A stretch of DNA of 64,000 nucleotides, taken from Eubacterium plexicaudatum ASF492. Lineage in GTDB: Bacteria > Bacillota > Clostridia > Lachnospirales > Lachnospiraceae. The stretch spans positions 3,119,501 to 3,183,500 of the forward strand of contig NZ_AQFT02000001.1 of the NCBI RefSeq assembly GCF_000364225.2, read 5' to 3'. This document shows positions 34,638-45,850 of this stretch, in pieces. Positions within the stretch are counted from its first letter, which is position 1. Each line of letters starts with the position of its first letter. A program made the translations under genes and the position numbers. A model generated the notes under the pieces. It was given only the letters and a program-made list of their open reading frames with translations. It was not told the DNA's origin and made no database searches.

Positions 34638-36916
34638 CTATACTTTTTCCAGTTTTGCAAACGCCGCAAACATTTTTTTCACGCCTGCCTGATGAAACTG
34701 CACCGTCACTTCATAATCACGTCCACCGGAAACAATTTTTACAACCATTCCTTCTCCAAATTTCCGGTGAAGGACAAGATCACCTACATCATAGCCCAGC
34801 CTTTTTCGAATCTGGCTGTCTGCGGATGTGTCGGTTTGCGGCGCCGGCTCCTTATCAAACATCTGATCGGACCATGTATTTGACTGCAATGCCATTGGCT
34901 TCGCGTGAAACAATTCCGAAGCCTGTCGAAATGCGTTCGCTTTCAACTGCGATAAGGAAGGCTGTCCGGCGGACTGTACACGCTGTCTGACGCCCTGCTG
35001 TTCGAGTACCCCGTCCGGAATCTCCCTTACAAATCTTGAGACGCGGTTGTACTGCAGCTGCCCGCGCACCACGCGCTGTCTCGCACAGGTAATCATCAGA
35101 TTTTTCATGGCTCTTGTAATTCCTACATACGCAAGCCGCCGCTCTTCTTCGATTTCCTCGGTTGCCTGATCGCTCGTAATCGACATATAGCTCGGAAACA
35201 GGCCATCTTCCATTCCGGCCAGATATACCTGCGGAAATTCCAGACCTTTGGCGCTATGTAGGGTCATCAGTATGACACGATCGTTGTCCGCATCCAAGCT
35301 GTCAATGTCGGCTACCAACGCAACTTCTTCCAGAAATCCGGACAGCGTAGGTTCCTTTTCGTTTTCTTCATAGGTCAGTGCTTTTCCCTGAAGCTCTTCA
35401 ATGTTTTCGATTCTTGCGCGCGCTTCTTCCGTATCTTCGGCTTCCAGTTCCTTTACATAGCCTGTTGCATCTATAATTTCCTGCAAAATCTCCGATACGG
35501 AAAGCAGGTCTGTCTTGGAACGCATTGCCTGAATAAACGTTACAAACGGCTCAATTTTAACGGATGCCCTGCCAAGAGACGGAATTTCCGATGCTGCACG
35601 CAATGCCTGATAAAAGCTGATTTCATGCTCGTTTGCGTATGTCTGCACTTTCGCCAGAGTTGCTGCGCCGATTCCCCGCTTTGGCACGTTTATAATTCTG
35701 CGCACTGCCAGATCGTCTCTTGCATTGTCAATCGTCTTTAAGTAAGAAAGCAGATCCTTGATCTCTTTGCGCGCATAGAAGTTTACGCCGCCAACCATTT
35801 TATAAGGAATATTTGCCAGAATAAAATGTTCTTCAAACAGACGGGACTGTGCATTGGTTCGATATAAGACTGCGCAGTCCTGATAGCGAAAGCTGCCGTC
35901 ATGCATATGCTTTTGAATTTCCAACGCAACAAATTCCGCTTCATCATCTCCTGTTTCGAACTGTCTGAATTGTACTTTTTCTCCGGCATCATTTTGTGTC
36001 CAGAGCGCTTTTTCCTTCCGCCCGTAATTATTTGCAATTACTCCATTTGCCGCGTCCAGTATATTTTGCGTAGAGCGGTAATTCTGCTCCAGTTTAATTA
36101 CCTGTGCATTCGGAAAATAGTGTTCAAAGTTTAAAATATTGCCGATATTGGCCCCACGAAATTTATAAATGGACTGATCGTCATCCCCCACTACGCATAA
36201 ATTTTCATATTTGGAAGCAAGCAGCCGTACAAAATTAAACTGTGCCGTATTCGTATCCTGATACTCATCTACCATAATATAACGCAGACGATCCTGATAA
36301 TAGGAAAGCACTTCCTGATCACTTTGAAACAGTTCTACCGTCTTCATAATCAGATCGTCAAAGTCCAGCGCATTATTTTTATGCAGCATCTGCTGATATT
36401 CCGTATATACCTGCGCGATCAGTGTCTTTTCACGATCGCTCTGCGCATGCGTCCGATAATCCGAAGGTCCGATCAGTTCATCTTTTGCACGGGAAATTTT
36501 ATTCAAAAAAACTTTTCTTTATACAGCTTTGTATCTATCATCAGCCGTTTGCAAATATCTTTCATCAGCTGCTTCTGGTCATCCGCATCGTAAATGGTAA
36601 AGTTCGTATCATATCCGATCCGGTTGATAAAACGCCTTAAAATCCGTACACATGCAGAATGAAAGGTCGATACCCAGATACTTTCCGAACCATATCCTAC
36701 AATATCATCAATACGTTCCCGCATTTCTCCGGCCGCTTTATTGGTAAAGGTAATCGCCATAATATGATATGGATTCACACCCTTTTCTTCTATTAAATAA
36801 GCTGCCCGATGTGTCAGCACTCTTGTTTTTCCGGAACCGGCGCCGGCCAGAATCAGGACCGGACCTTCCGTCCTGCAGATTGCCTGCATCTGCATATCAT
36901 TCATATTTTCATACAT
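34638..36916 (-). CDS. pcrA: ATP-dependent DNA helicase PcrA/UvrD, one frameshift
   Basis: 759 residues after repair, the normal PcrA length. Helicase motifs in order: ILAGAGSGKTRVLTHR (Walker A), TFTNKAAGEMRER, VDEYQDTN, GDDDQSIYKFRGA, LEQNYRST, LMTLHSAKGLEF and RRLAYVGITRA. The C-terminal domain ends FAAFAKLEKV. It unwinds DNA in repair and plasmid replication and is essential in Gram-positives. The run of seven A at 36505-36511 needs one more base; repair gives KEKFFLNKISRAKDEL. Essentiality makes a real break improbable. Confidence 0.95.
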
Positions 36917-37100
36917 GAATTTAATTCCTTCCATTTTTCATACTGTAATAATGATCTTATTTTATATTAACTTAGCTTCGGCAATCCGTCAACCGGTTAT
37001 ATTTCGTTTGGTTACGACAGTTCGGGCAGAACGCTTTTCCCACAACTTTTACTTGCTAACCGGTTTTTATTACTATATAATAAATCTCAGAGGTGATTAC

Positions 37101-37740
37101 ATGACAATAGATGAAAAAGATCTTTTGAACAGCATCTTGGCAAGTCTGAACCGCATTGACTATATCAAGCCGGAAGATATTCCAAATATTGATCTGTATA
37201 TGGACCAGGTCACGACATTTATGAACAAAGAACTGGCTGAAACGAGGCGCTATCCGGACGACAAGATACTGACAAAAACCATGATCAATAACTATACAAA
37301 AAATAACCTGCTGCCAGCGCCGGACAGAAAGAAATATACGAAAGAACATCTGCTGACACTGATTTTTATTTACTATTTCAAGGGTATTTTAAGCATTCAT
37401 GATATCCAGCATCTTTTAAATCCGATTACCGACCGGTATTTTCCAAAAAGGGAATCTGGATCTGACTGCCATCTATGAAGAAGTATTCGGACTGGAAAAA
37501 GACGAAGCGGATATGCTCGCAAAGGATATTACCCGCAAATTCAACACAAGCAGCCATACATTTCCGGATGCTCCGCAGGAAGAACGGGAAAATCTGCAGC
37601 TGTTTGCTTTTTTATGCATGCTCAGTTTTGATGTCTATGTCAAACGTATGCTGATTGAAAAAATTATTGACGCCAAACTGACAAAAAAAACGGAAGAAAA
37701 GGGCAAAAAGTCCGTCAAAGAAAACCGGAAAAATAAATAA
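37101..37740 (+). CDS. DUF1836 family protein, one frameshift
   Basis: About 212 residues after repair. DUF1836 proteins have a MerR-like helix-turn-helix; here TKTMINNYTKNNLLPAPDRK and TLIFIYYFKGILSIHDIQHL show it. The C-terminal part (IYEEVFGLEKDEADMLAKDI) is helical, with a Lys-rich end. The run of five A at 37445-37449 must lose one base or gain two to give PKGNLDLTAIY or the same with one more Lys. GAGGTGATTAC precedes the ATG. Probably a DNA-binding regulator; targets unknown. Confidence 0.85.
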
Positions 37741-37754
37741 TATACAAACACAAT

Positions 37755-37794
37755 AAAATCCAGCTTACCGGAATTTCACTCCGAAGCTGGATTT
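37755..37794. terminator. Bidirectional terminator
   Basis: AAATCCAGCTT pairs with AAGCTGGATTT around a loop that itself can pair (CCGGA with TCCG). T-rich sequence follows on the plus strand and AAAA/T-rich sequence on the minus strand. It serves the convergent DUF1836 and YerC-like genes. Confidence 0.85.
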
Positions 37795-37809
37795 CTTGAT
37801 TGCGTGTGA

Positions 37810-38105
37810 CTATGTCTCATTTTCTTTCAGGCGCGCAATGACCATATCATAGCCGTCGTGTCCGTAATTCAGCGACCGATTGACTCTGCTGATCGTTGCG
37901 GTAGAAGCGCCTGTTGTCTCTGCAATATCCATATATGTCTGGCTGTTGCGCAGCATATGTGCTACTTCAAAACGCTGCGACAACGCCTGTAATTCATTTA
38001 CCGTACACACATCTTCAAAAAACGATAGCACTCTTCTCTGTTTTTGAGCGTCAGTACCGCATCAAACAACCGATCTGTTGCCTCCGTTCTGAGATTCTTA
38101 CTCAT
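37810..38105 (-). CDS. TrpR-like protein YerC/YecD family, one frameshift
   Basis: 98 residues after repair. The family sequence is plain: CYRFFEDVCTVNELQALSQR, then MDIAETTGASTATISRVNRS (helix-turn-helix) and LNYGHDGYD. These small regulators are related to TrpR and sit in many Firmicutes. The run of six A at 38017-38022 needs one more base. GGGGAGA precedes the ATG at 38105. Its targets are unknown. Confidence 0.9.
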
Positions 38106-38131
38106 TCTCCCCGCCCCTTCTGTTCCGCTTT

Positions 38132-39862
38132 TTAGGTTTGTTGAATATATTTTGTCGGAATATATCCGGAATAGTTCTTTCCGTTTAGTGCATATTTGAT
38201 GTTGCTCCATTTTGTGCCCGCAACCGTTTTACTGCTGCCCACAATCGTTACTTTTGTTCCTTTTGGTATGGTTCTTTGTATTTTGTAATCCAGCCCGGCT
38301 CCGGAACGCACATTCACATTTTTCGTAGCCTTTCCATACGTATAGATCGTTATATAGCTTCCTGAAAGGTAACCGGTATAAGATTTGCCATTTTTGCTGT
38401 AAGTAACCTTATACCATTTTTATCTAACGTAGACAACGTAAATTTATAAAATGGCAGACCTGTTCCCGATGGTACAACGACAACGGACGGATATTCGGTT
38501 CCTGCCTGTTCCCGCAAATGTACATTCGCTGTCGTTTTCAGACGGAATGAATGCAGCCGCTTCGTATATGCGGTTAAGACATCGGACTCCATTCCGTATT
38601 TCATATTTCCGTCCTCGTCCAACAAAAACGGAACTACTTTATAATAATACTGACGCCCTTCCGATTCCATAACCGTAGCATCCGTATAGGAGGTCACTTC
38701 ATTCCAGTTGATCGTTTTCAGCTGCTTATACGCACCTCCGTAAGATTTACTTCGGTAAACTTTATATCCGTCGGCGCCTTCCAGCGGATCCCACTGAATC
38801 GTAATTTCCGTCGTATCATGATCTGCCATCATAAGACCGTCAACCGGTCCAAACCCTTCTTCAATATCATCCGGATCCAGGTCCGGATCTACAATTTCTC
38901 CGGCGCTGCCCGAATATAAGAAATTACAGTCCACATTTCCGGTAATTCCATCCACGGTTCCGGTGCTGGAATACTGCCAGTATAAATAATCACCCGTATA
39001 AGAAGTTTTTGTCGTATAATTTGCCAGCCAGCAGTCATAATCTGTCAGCTGCGATACGTCAAACGAACTGTTCAAAAAGCTTGGACTGCCATAATACATC
39101 GGCGTAAATCCCGCCTGCTGAATCAGCTGCGAGTAAGCAATGACATTTTTCGTTACCTGCTGCTTGGACAGTCCGTAAGCACGATAGGCGTTGGAAAACG
39201 CTTCAAAGTCATATACAACCGGCAATGTAATCATCTGCTGATAATCCTGAATCAGCTCCAGTGTTTTTTTGCTTCTTTTTTGCCTCGGTTGTATTGATCG
39301 AATTTGAGAAAAAGTAAACGCCTACTTTGATTCCGGCATCATAGGCTCCCTGAATATTTTTCTTAAAATACTCATCTTCGTACATTGCAAAATCTTTCGA
39401 TAACGCCGTATAACCACAACGGATAAAGACGAACTTCACTCCCGCTGCCTTGACTTTTTTCCAGTTGATATCCGCCTGCCACTTGGACACATCTATGCCA
39501 TCTACGATATCACAGTCGCTAAGCTGTGCCGCGTGTGTATAGACCAGTCCCGTAAATGGACTTTTTGTCGTCTTCGCCTCAATACTTGTCATGGAAAACG
39601 GTGCCGACTGCTGTGGATTTTCCTGCTGATACAGCATTTTCACATAATCCGGATCCAGTTCGTCCGGTGCCAGATCATCCGGTGTCTTCGGTAGTTGGGA
39701 CTGCTTATGTACATCTGCAGCTTCCCGATCCTGAGAAAATTGTATTGTATTTTGATAATTCTGCCGCTCCTGTGGACTTTCTGACGCAGCAGCATACCCA
39801 AACGGCTGGCTGCATACAAGCATACATCCAAGTGCACCTGCTAAAATTCTTTTTTTCCGCAT
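38132..39862 (-). CDS. Secreted GH25 lysozyme with Fn3-like and SH3 domains, three frameshifts
   Basis: 577 residues after repair. A signal peptide (MRKKRILAGALGCMLVCSQP) is followed by a linker, then the GH25 domain: DGIDVSKWQADINW, FVFIRCGYTA, GVYFFSNSINTTEAKKEAKK and VVYDFEAF with the catalytic acids. A fibronectin-like module (ITIQWDPLEGADGYKVYRSK) and two bacterial SH3 repeats (NVHLREQAGTEYPS, NVRSGAGLDYK) bind the wall. Runs at 39276-39281, 39264-39270 and 38417-38421 each need one base. It cuts peptidoglycan outside the cell. Confidence 0.9.
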
Positions 39863-40063
39863 TGTACGTAACTCCTTCTATCCTTATGTTTTTCCGTAAC
39901 GGTACGGTCTATTTACAACCATACCCTTCTTCTGCATGATTCCCCGGTTATTTTACCAGGTTTTCATCATAAGCACGGTTTATTAAGGTTACCTTAAAAG
40001 GTACGAAAGAGTATTGCATTTTTTACGTGTCGGCCGCAGGAAATTTCTGGAAAGTAACTCGCA

Positions 40064-40832
40064 CTATTTCTGTCTCATGGAAGATACCACTTCCGAAATT
40101 CTTTTTACAACATCTTCAATGTTTTGTTTACAACGGAACTGCGCTCCGATAACTTTGCGACCTCACTTGCTACCACTGCAAATCCCGCACCGACATCTCC
40201 TGCTCTTGCAGCCTCAATGCTGGCATTCAGCGCCAGAATTTTCTGACGGCTTTGGATCGAACGCAATGTCCCGGTTTCTTTTTTGATCGTTTCGATCAGT
40301 TCGTTTGTCTCATTTACACCATCTACAAGATTTTTGAAAATATACTGCGTCTGATTTTTGGCATATTCCGAAAGGACAAATCTGTTCATCAGGTCGTGCA
40401 GTGTAGAGACGGATGCCTGAATCACCTCTTGCGAACGCACATGAACCTTATGGATTGCCGCAACATACTCTCTCTCATTCATGCCAAGCTCTGCCGCCGC
40501 TTTTTGCATTCCTCATCATCCGGCTGTGCCGGCAGTACCTGTCCTCCCAATACCTTTCCTACGATCTCTCCGTTCACGGTCAATTCAACCGCAAAATCAA
40601 TCAGACCTGCATGACAGGAATAAACGTCTTTTCCTTCTCTGTCACATTTTTCGCATTTGGTACGGCCTTTTTGATTATCCCTTACCGCCTTGCAAAAATC
40701 CGTAAAATTATATTGCTTTGAAATATATTTCCCGTCTGTGCCAACGGCAACTGCTGCCAGTCCGGTTGCAGCCGCCCAGTTCGAAAGAATTCGTTCAAAC
40801 TCGCGCATATCTGCAAAATCCTGTATCTTCAC
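40064..40832 (-). CDS. Soluble PocR-domain receptor with MCP signalling tip, two frameshifts
   Basis: 256 residues after repair. Residues 5-130 are a PocR ligand-binding domain with a Cys set ([17 protein letters not shown]) and [15 protein letters not shown]. The C-terminal 80 residues match the tip of methyl-accepting chemotaxis proteins ([20 protein letters not shown]). No membrane segment is present, so the receptor is cytoplasmic. Runs at 40501-40505 and 40122-40125 each need one base. I chose the GTG at 40832, 8 bases after AAGGAGG. It may sense small diols or aromatic ligands; that is inference. Confidence 0.85.
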
Positions 40833-40930
40833 AAATTGTTCCTCCTTATTCTCCTCCATACTTTTGAAAAATTCTTCTGTTATTGTACTATGTTCTGTAG
40901 ATTTGTCCAGCCGGATGGCCAATGTTGTAT

Positions 40931-42061
40931 TTAATTTTGCTCAAAATAACGAATTACAAGCCGCACCACTCTGCTGTAACTGTTTAAGCCATCTTCGACG
41001 CCGTTCATCGTCAGATTGGTTTCCAAAAACACGTTCGTCGCCTGATTTACCGCATCCGTAGAAAATACCGCCTTTTTCTCAACCTCCGCCCACTGTTCTT
41101 CCGTTAAAAATACATCGTCTTTGCATACCTGTTCATTGGCCGTCTCCAGTGTCCGGCGTATTTCCTGCGGCACGCTTTTGCGTATCTGTCCGGACAGATA
41201 TCCCAATACACTTAAATAACCGGAATACTGCAGATAGGGATCCTCCGACTCGATGCATGCCACAAATCCAAAATAATTTGCCTCATCTTCCAAAATAATT
41301 CCTTTCAGATGTGAATACTCATGACAAATCGTAGCAGGTAAATTCAGAGGATACATAACCGTGTTATAATTTGCTTCCATTGTAAACGGAAAGTAAATGC
41401 CGAGCAAATGCTGCTGACTCATAAAATGCGATGCCCGAACAGGCTTTGGCCTTGGATAATATCCCGCCAGATAGGGATACTTATCTCCCTGCGCCTGCAT
41501 TGCCCGGATACATTGCGCATAAAGCGTTTCTTTCGAATCGTCATAAACCGCTGTGCCATCCGCAGTCCTTTTTACCAGGCCCGACAGTTCGTTTGCCTTT
41601 GCAACAACGTGTGTATAGGCCGCTATAAGTTCTTTTGTCCCATAGCCCGTCTCCGCATTAAAATACTGTTCCTCCACTGTCGATGCGTGATACATAACAA
41701 AGCAATTAAGCGTTTCCGTTCCATATATGTATACAAAAATCCAGCAAAGCAGTCTCAGATTCCATACCCGGCACCGTAAAAAGCGACCGCGTTTTACCGC
41801 AAACAACGGCAGCAGCACCATTTCGGCCGCTGCCAGGCAAATCCCCGCATATATTAAAATCTCACCTGCGGATCCCGAAAACAAATCGGAGATTCTTCCG
41901 ATCAGATTTGTCCCCACCGGAAACAGATGCAAACGATACCAGTCAGTAAAGGATACAAAATTCCATGAAATGATATGTATCGCCGTAATAAGCAGCAATA
42001 TGAATAAAACACATCGGTTATGCACACTTTGCAGTATTTTTAATTTTTTCCACGTTTTCAT
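40931..42061 (-). CDS. DUF3810 membrane protein with zinc-protease motif
   Basis: 376 residues. Three N-terminal membrane segments (about residues 17-37, 65-90 and 100-118) are followed by a large outer or cytosolic domain. That domain carries CHEYSHLKG, an HExxH-type zinc site, and ILEDEANYFGFVACIES, whose acidic residues could complete it. This matches DUF3810. Substrate unknown. The stop falls about 98 bases before the PocR receptor start, so the two may share a transcript. Confidence 0.85.
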   Translation of the reverse strand: MKTWKKLKILQSVHNRCVLFILLLITAIHIISWNFVSFTDWYRLHLFPVGTNLIGRISDLFSGSAGEILIYAGICLAAAEMVLLPLFAVKRGRFLRCRVWNLRLLCWIFVYIYGTETLNCFVMYHASTVEEQYFNAETGYGTKELIAAYTHVVAKANELSGLVKRTADGTAVYDDSKETLYAQCIRAMQAQGDKYPYLAGYYPRPKPVRASHFMSQQHLLGIYFPFTMEANYNTVMYPLNLPATICHEYSHLKGIILEDEANYFGFVACIESEDPYLQYSGYLSVLGYLSGQIRKSVPQEIRRTLETANEQVCKDDVFLTEEQWAEVEKKAVFSTDAVNQATNVFLETNLTMNGVEDGLNSYSRVVRLVIRYFEQN

Positions 42062-42211
42062 GTTCCCCCACCTTTACAATCATCCGTTTTCTACTGAAAA
42101 ATTATACCATACATACAAATTACTGTCTATCCGGCCGAATGCACATTTGTTCTGCCAATTTTAGCATTTGATTCACCGAAAAATTTCATTCCCGCAATTT
42201 TCATTATTATC
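42062..42211. other. Divergent intergenic stretch
   Basis: Non-coding DNA between the DUF3810 start and the fhs promoter. AT-rich; no further element seen. Confidence 0.5.
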
Positions 42212-42240
42212 GTGACTTTATAAGACTCATATGCTATAAT
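42212..42240 (+). promoter_or_regulatory. Promoter of fhs
   Basis: GTGACT (42212-42217) and TATAAT (42235-42240) are 17 bases apart, with TGC before the -10 box. Transcription would start near 42247, giving a leader of about 190 bases that contains the long inverted repeat. Confidence 0.65.
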
Positions 42241-42252
42241 CAGGTACCAGAA

Positions 42253-42406
42253 CGTGTTTGAAAAATCATTCCCGTGATCTGCACTCCCCACTTTGCGGAG
42301 AATTTATCCCAAATTTAGTCAACATAGCCCGCTATGACTCCTAAATTTGGGATAAATTCTCCACAAACTGTGAAGCACATCTCACAGAAAGCATTTTTCA
42401 AACACG
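42253..42406. repeat. Long imperfect inverted repeat in the fhs leader
   Basis: The outer arms CGTGTTTGAAAAAT and ATTTTTCAAACACG pair. The inner arms GGAGAATTTATCCCAAATTT and AAATTTGGGATAAATTCTCC pair perfectly over 20 bases. The centre is TAGTCAACATAGCCCGCTATGACTCC, with a small hairpin. The unit of about 154 bases has the look of a mobile palindromic repeat (REP or MITE-like). Confidence 0.8.
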
Positions 42407-42436
42407 CTCTACATAAGCAAAAAGGAGGCTGTCAAA

Positions 42437-44107
42437 ATGAAAACAGACATTCAAATTGCACAAGACGCACAAATGCTCCATATCAAGGATGTTGCCGCAT
42501 CCTATGGCATAGCCGAAGATGATCTGGAATTATACGGCAAATACAAAGCCAAGCTTTCCGATGAACTGATTGAAAAAACCAAAAACAACAAAGACGGAAA
42601 GCTGATTCTTGTAACTGCCATTAATCCGACCCCGGCAGGAGAAGGAAAGACAACGACCAGTATCGGCCTGGCGCAGGCATTTGCCAAGCTGGACAAAAAC
42701 TGTCTGCTCGCACTGCGGGAACCTTCTCTGGGTCCTTGTTTCGGCATCAAAGGCGGCGCTGCCGGCGGCGGGTACGCACAGGTCGTACCGATGGAAGACC
42801 TGAATCTGCATTTTACCGGAGATTTTCATGCAATTACAGCAGCAAACAATCTGCTGGCCGCACTGCTGGATAACCATATTCAGCAGGGAAACGCATTAAA
42901 TATTGATACAAGACAGATTGTCTGGAAACGCTGTATGGATATGAATGACCGGGCACTGCGCAATATCGTTGTCGGTCTTGGCGCAAAGTCCGATGGTTTT
43001 GTAAGAGAAGACCATTTTGTCATTACGGTTGCTACGGAAATTATGGCAATTTTATGCCTGTCTTCAGACATGGCTGATTTGAAAAAACGTCTGGGTGATA
43101 TCATCGTGGCTTATAACTATGATGGCAATCCGGTAACAGCAAATCAGCTGCAGGCAGTCGGCGCCATGGCTGCTTTATTAAAAGATGCCCTAAAACCTAA
43201 CCTGATCCAGACACTGGAACATACGGGAGCGATCGTACATGGGGGTCCGTTTGCAAATATCGCTCACGGCTGCAACTCCATCCGTGCCACAAAAACCGCA
43301 CTGAAAATCGCCGACTATGTCATTACCGAAGCCGGCTTCGGAGCCGACCTTGGCGCAGAAAAATTCTTTGATATCAAATGCCGCAAAGCCGGTCTGAAAC
43401 CGGATGCTGTCGTACTCGTCGCTACCGTACGCGCACTCAAATACAATGGCGGTGTTCCGAAAAGCGAACTTGCAGCTGAAAATACGGACGCTCTGAAAAA
43501 AGGCATCTGCAACCTGGAAAAACATATCGAAAATCTGCAGAAATACCATGTGCCGATCATCGTTACGCTGAATGCATTTCTGACCGATACGCCGGCAGAA
43601 TATGAATATATCCGCAGTTTCTGCGAACAAAAAGGCTGCGCATTTGCGCTTTCAAAAGTCTGGGAAAAAGGCGGCGAAGGCGGTACCGCACTCGCTGAAA
43701 AAGTATTGCAGACATTAGAAACACAGCCATCCGCATTTGAACCTCTTTACAAAGACGAGCTGCCTTTAAAAGATAAAATTCACACCGTTGCCACGGAAAT
43801 CTATGGCGCAGCAGACGTTGCCTATACTCCTGCCGCTGAAAAAACGCTGGCAAAACTTACGGAACTTGGATTTGGAAATCTGCCGGTATGTATAGCCAAA
43901 ACGCAGTATTCCCTGTCAGACGACCAGTACAAACTCGGACGGCCGACCGGATTTACCATTACCGTCAGAGATGTTTACGTAAGTGCGGGCGCAGGATTTG
44001 TCGTTGTGCTGACCGGAGCGATTATGACCATGCCGGGACTGTCAAAGACACCTGCCGCATACGGCATTGATGTTGACGAAAGCGGAAAAATAACGGGACT
44101 GTTTTAA
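42437..44107 (+). CDS. fhs: Formate-tetrahydrofolate ligase
   Basis: 556 residues, full length. It joins formate to tetrahydrofolate using ATP, feeding 10-formyl-THF to purine synthesis and, in acetogens, to the Wood-Ljungdahl methyl branch. The ATP site [18 protein letters not shown] lies near residue 60. [18 protein letters not shown] and [11 protein letters not shown] are family signatures. AAGGAGGCTGTCAAA precedes the ATG. A terminator follows directly. Confidence 0.97.
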   Translation: MKTDIQIAQDAQMLHIKDVAASYGIAEDDLELYGKYKAKLSDELIEKTKNNKDGKLILVTAINPTPAGEGKTTTSIGLAQAFAKLDKNCLLALREPSLGPCFGIKGGAAGGGYAQVVPMEDLNLHFTGDFHAITAANNLLAALLDNHIQQGNALNIDTRQIVWKRCMDMNDRALRNIVVGLGAKSDGFVREDHFVITVATEIMAILCLSSDMADLKKRLGDIIVAYNYDGNPVTANQLQAVGAMAALLKDALKPNLIQTLEHTGAIVHGGPFANIAHGCNSIRATKTALKIADYVITEAGFGADLGAEKFFDIKCRKAGLKPDAVVLVATVRALKYNGGVPKSELAAENTDALKKGICNLEKHIENLQKYHVPIIVTLNAFLTDTPAEYEYIRSFCEQKGCAFALSKVWEKGGEGGTALAEKVLQTLETQPSAFEPLYKDELPLKDKIHTVATEIYGAADVAYTPAAEKTLAKLTELGFGNLPVCIAKTQYSLSDDQYKLGRPTGFTITVRDVYVSAGAGFVVVLTGAIMTMPGLSKTPAAYGIDVDESGKITGLF

Positions 44108-44116
44108 AATATAATT

Positions 44117-44165
44117 ACCCCAAACGGAATCAGGGCTGCGGCGCCGACTCCGTTTGGGGTAATAT
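44117..44165. terminator. Strong bidirectional terminator
   Basis: TTACCCCAAACGGA and TCCGTTTGGGGTAA pair over 14 bases around a GC-rich loop that can pair further. A/T-rich sequence flanks both sides. It separates fhs from the convergent L,D-transpeptidase gene. Confidence 0.9.
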
Positions 44166-44166
44166 A

Positions 44167-45639
44167 TTATTGCTCCTCTTCTTTATTCACATAAGAATAT
44201 GCATTTGATATCTTCGCATTTTCCGCCGTCAGCTCTACCGGCTCACGGTAATAAGCGATAACCGGCGTTCCTGTCGGCAAAATCTGAAACAGCTTTTCAG
44301 CTTTGTCCTCAGGCATATTGATACAGCCATGCGAACCGGACGCTTTGTATATCTCTTCTCCGAATTCATTTCTCCAGCTGGCATCATGAAAGCCGACATT
44401 ATAAGCAAAAACCATAAAATACTTAACATCGGAAGCATAATTTTCGCCTACCAGCGTAGCATCCCGTTCTTTATATACGATCTTATAAACGCCGTCCGGA
44501 GAACCGTTATTCCGATTGACATTACCGGTTACAACATCCGTTTCCAGCTTAAGCTTTCCTTTTTCATAAAAATACATATGTTGATTGGTATAATCAATTT
44601 CCACATAAGTATTCCCGATATCGTATGTTTCGCTCTTTACTTCCGCAGTCTGATTAAAGATCGGTTCACGCTTAATGGTCTTCCCGGATCGAATCTCGGT
44701 AAGCAGCTGATTTTTCTCTTTTTCTTTATCTATAACCCATCCATAATCGCCACCGCCGATTTTACTTTATCCCCAAGCGACGTTTTAAATACACGCACAT
44801 CCCCATACGTATTATATTTGCTGGCCAGATACTGTACATAACCGACGACTTTCGATTCGTCCAGTATAACCGAATAATCCGCTCCAATCGTAATCCAGTC
44901 TTTGATCCGTGTCGAATCCAGCACTTCCCCGTTTCGCCCACATCATATTTGATTGTCGTATGCAGGTAGGAATTGATATTTTTCAGCGCTTTTTTCAGTT
45001 TTTTATCATTGGATTTTACTTTTGGCTCCTCATAGACATCGTCTGTCAGTACAAGCTTTTCCTCTCCCATATCAACGGCGTCCCGTGCCAGTTTCCGAAC
45101 ATCTTCCAGGCGAATCTGATTTCCCTGCTCCGCCTTCACCAGTTCATATCCGGAATCCGTTTCTCTCAGATAAGCATCTTTCGGTTCGTTTATATAATCT
45201 TCCTGAAAACACGGAAGCTGTGCTACCATCTTGTCCAGTTTTTGCACATTATAAGCAGCGGACACTTCCAGATCCAGTTCTTTTTGCCTTTGCGTCCGGA
45301 TATCCACTTATATTCATCCTGCTCTTCCAGCAGATCATGGATCTCCGTCCCCGGCACATACGTATAATCAATATCCGGACCTATAATCTGATACTTGTCC
45401 CCATCACGGGTCTCAATACTGAAAATATAATCTGCAACTTCCTGTGCAACTTTATCTTCTGCTTCCTCTACTGTCATTTTATCAACGGAAACACCATTCA
45501 ATACGGTTCCCGGAAAAAAATGTTCCGCATAATAAGATGCCGTAACTAAATAACAGACCAGGAGTACGATCAGCAAAAAACATAACAGGATGCTCATAAT
45601 CATTAACGCAGACTTTGCTGCCGACTTCTGTTTTCTCAT
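44167..45639 (-). CDS. L,D-transpeptidase with peptidoglycan-binding region, three frameshifts
   Basis: 491 residues after repair. An N-terminal membrane anchor (ALMIMSILLCFLLIVLLVCY) is followed by PG_binding_4-type modules (GTVLNGVSVDKMTVEEAEDK; ADYSVILDESKVVGYVQYLA). The YkuD domain follows, with HMYFYEKGKLKLETDVVTGN and the catalytic Cys in GSHGCINMP. It forms 3-3 crosslinks in the cell wall. Runs at 45281-45285 (T5), 44927-44930 (C4) and 44760-44763 (T4) each need one base. Repair gives KGKKELDLEVS, ETGEVLDSTRIKD and KVKIGGGDYGWV. Confidence 0.92.
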
Positions 45640-45850
45640 TCTTCATACCTTCTTTCCCGGGCACCTTATCCCGCCGCTTCTGACCGGCCATACTCCGACG
45701 AAATATAAGAAACCCGATTGTTGTACTTTATTTTAACAGAATATCAGCCTTTTGGCTACCTTCGTTTTGCAGTAATATTCCGCATATAAATAAAATGCGT
45801 GTATCATCTGCCAAAAATAAGGTAATTCGACAATTTTTTCACTGCATTTT
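45640..45850. other. Intergenic gap
   Basis: 211 bases with no gene or strong hairpin found. It probably contains the promoter of the L,D-transpeptidase gene. Confidence 0.4.
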
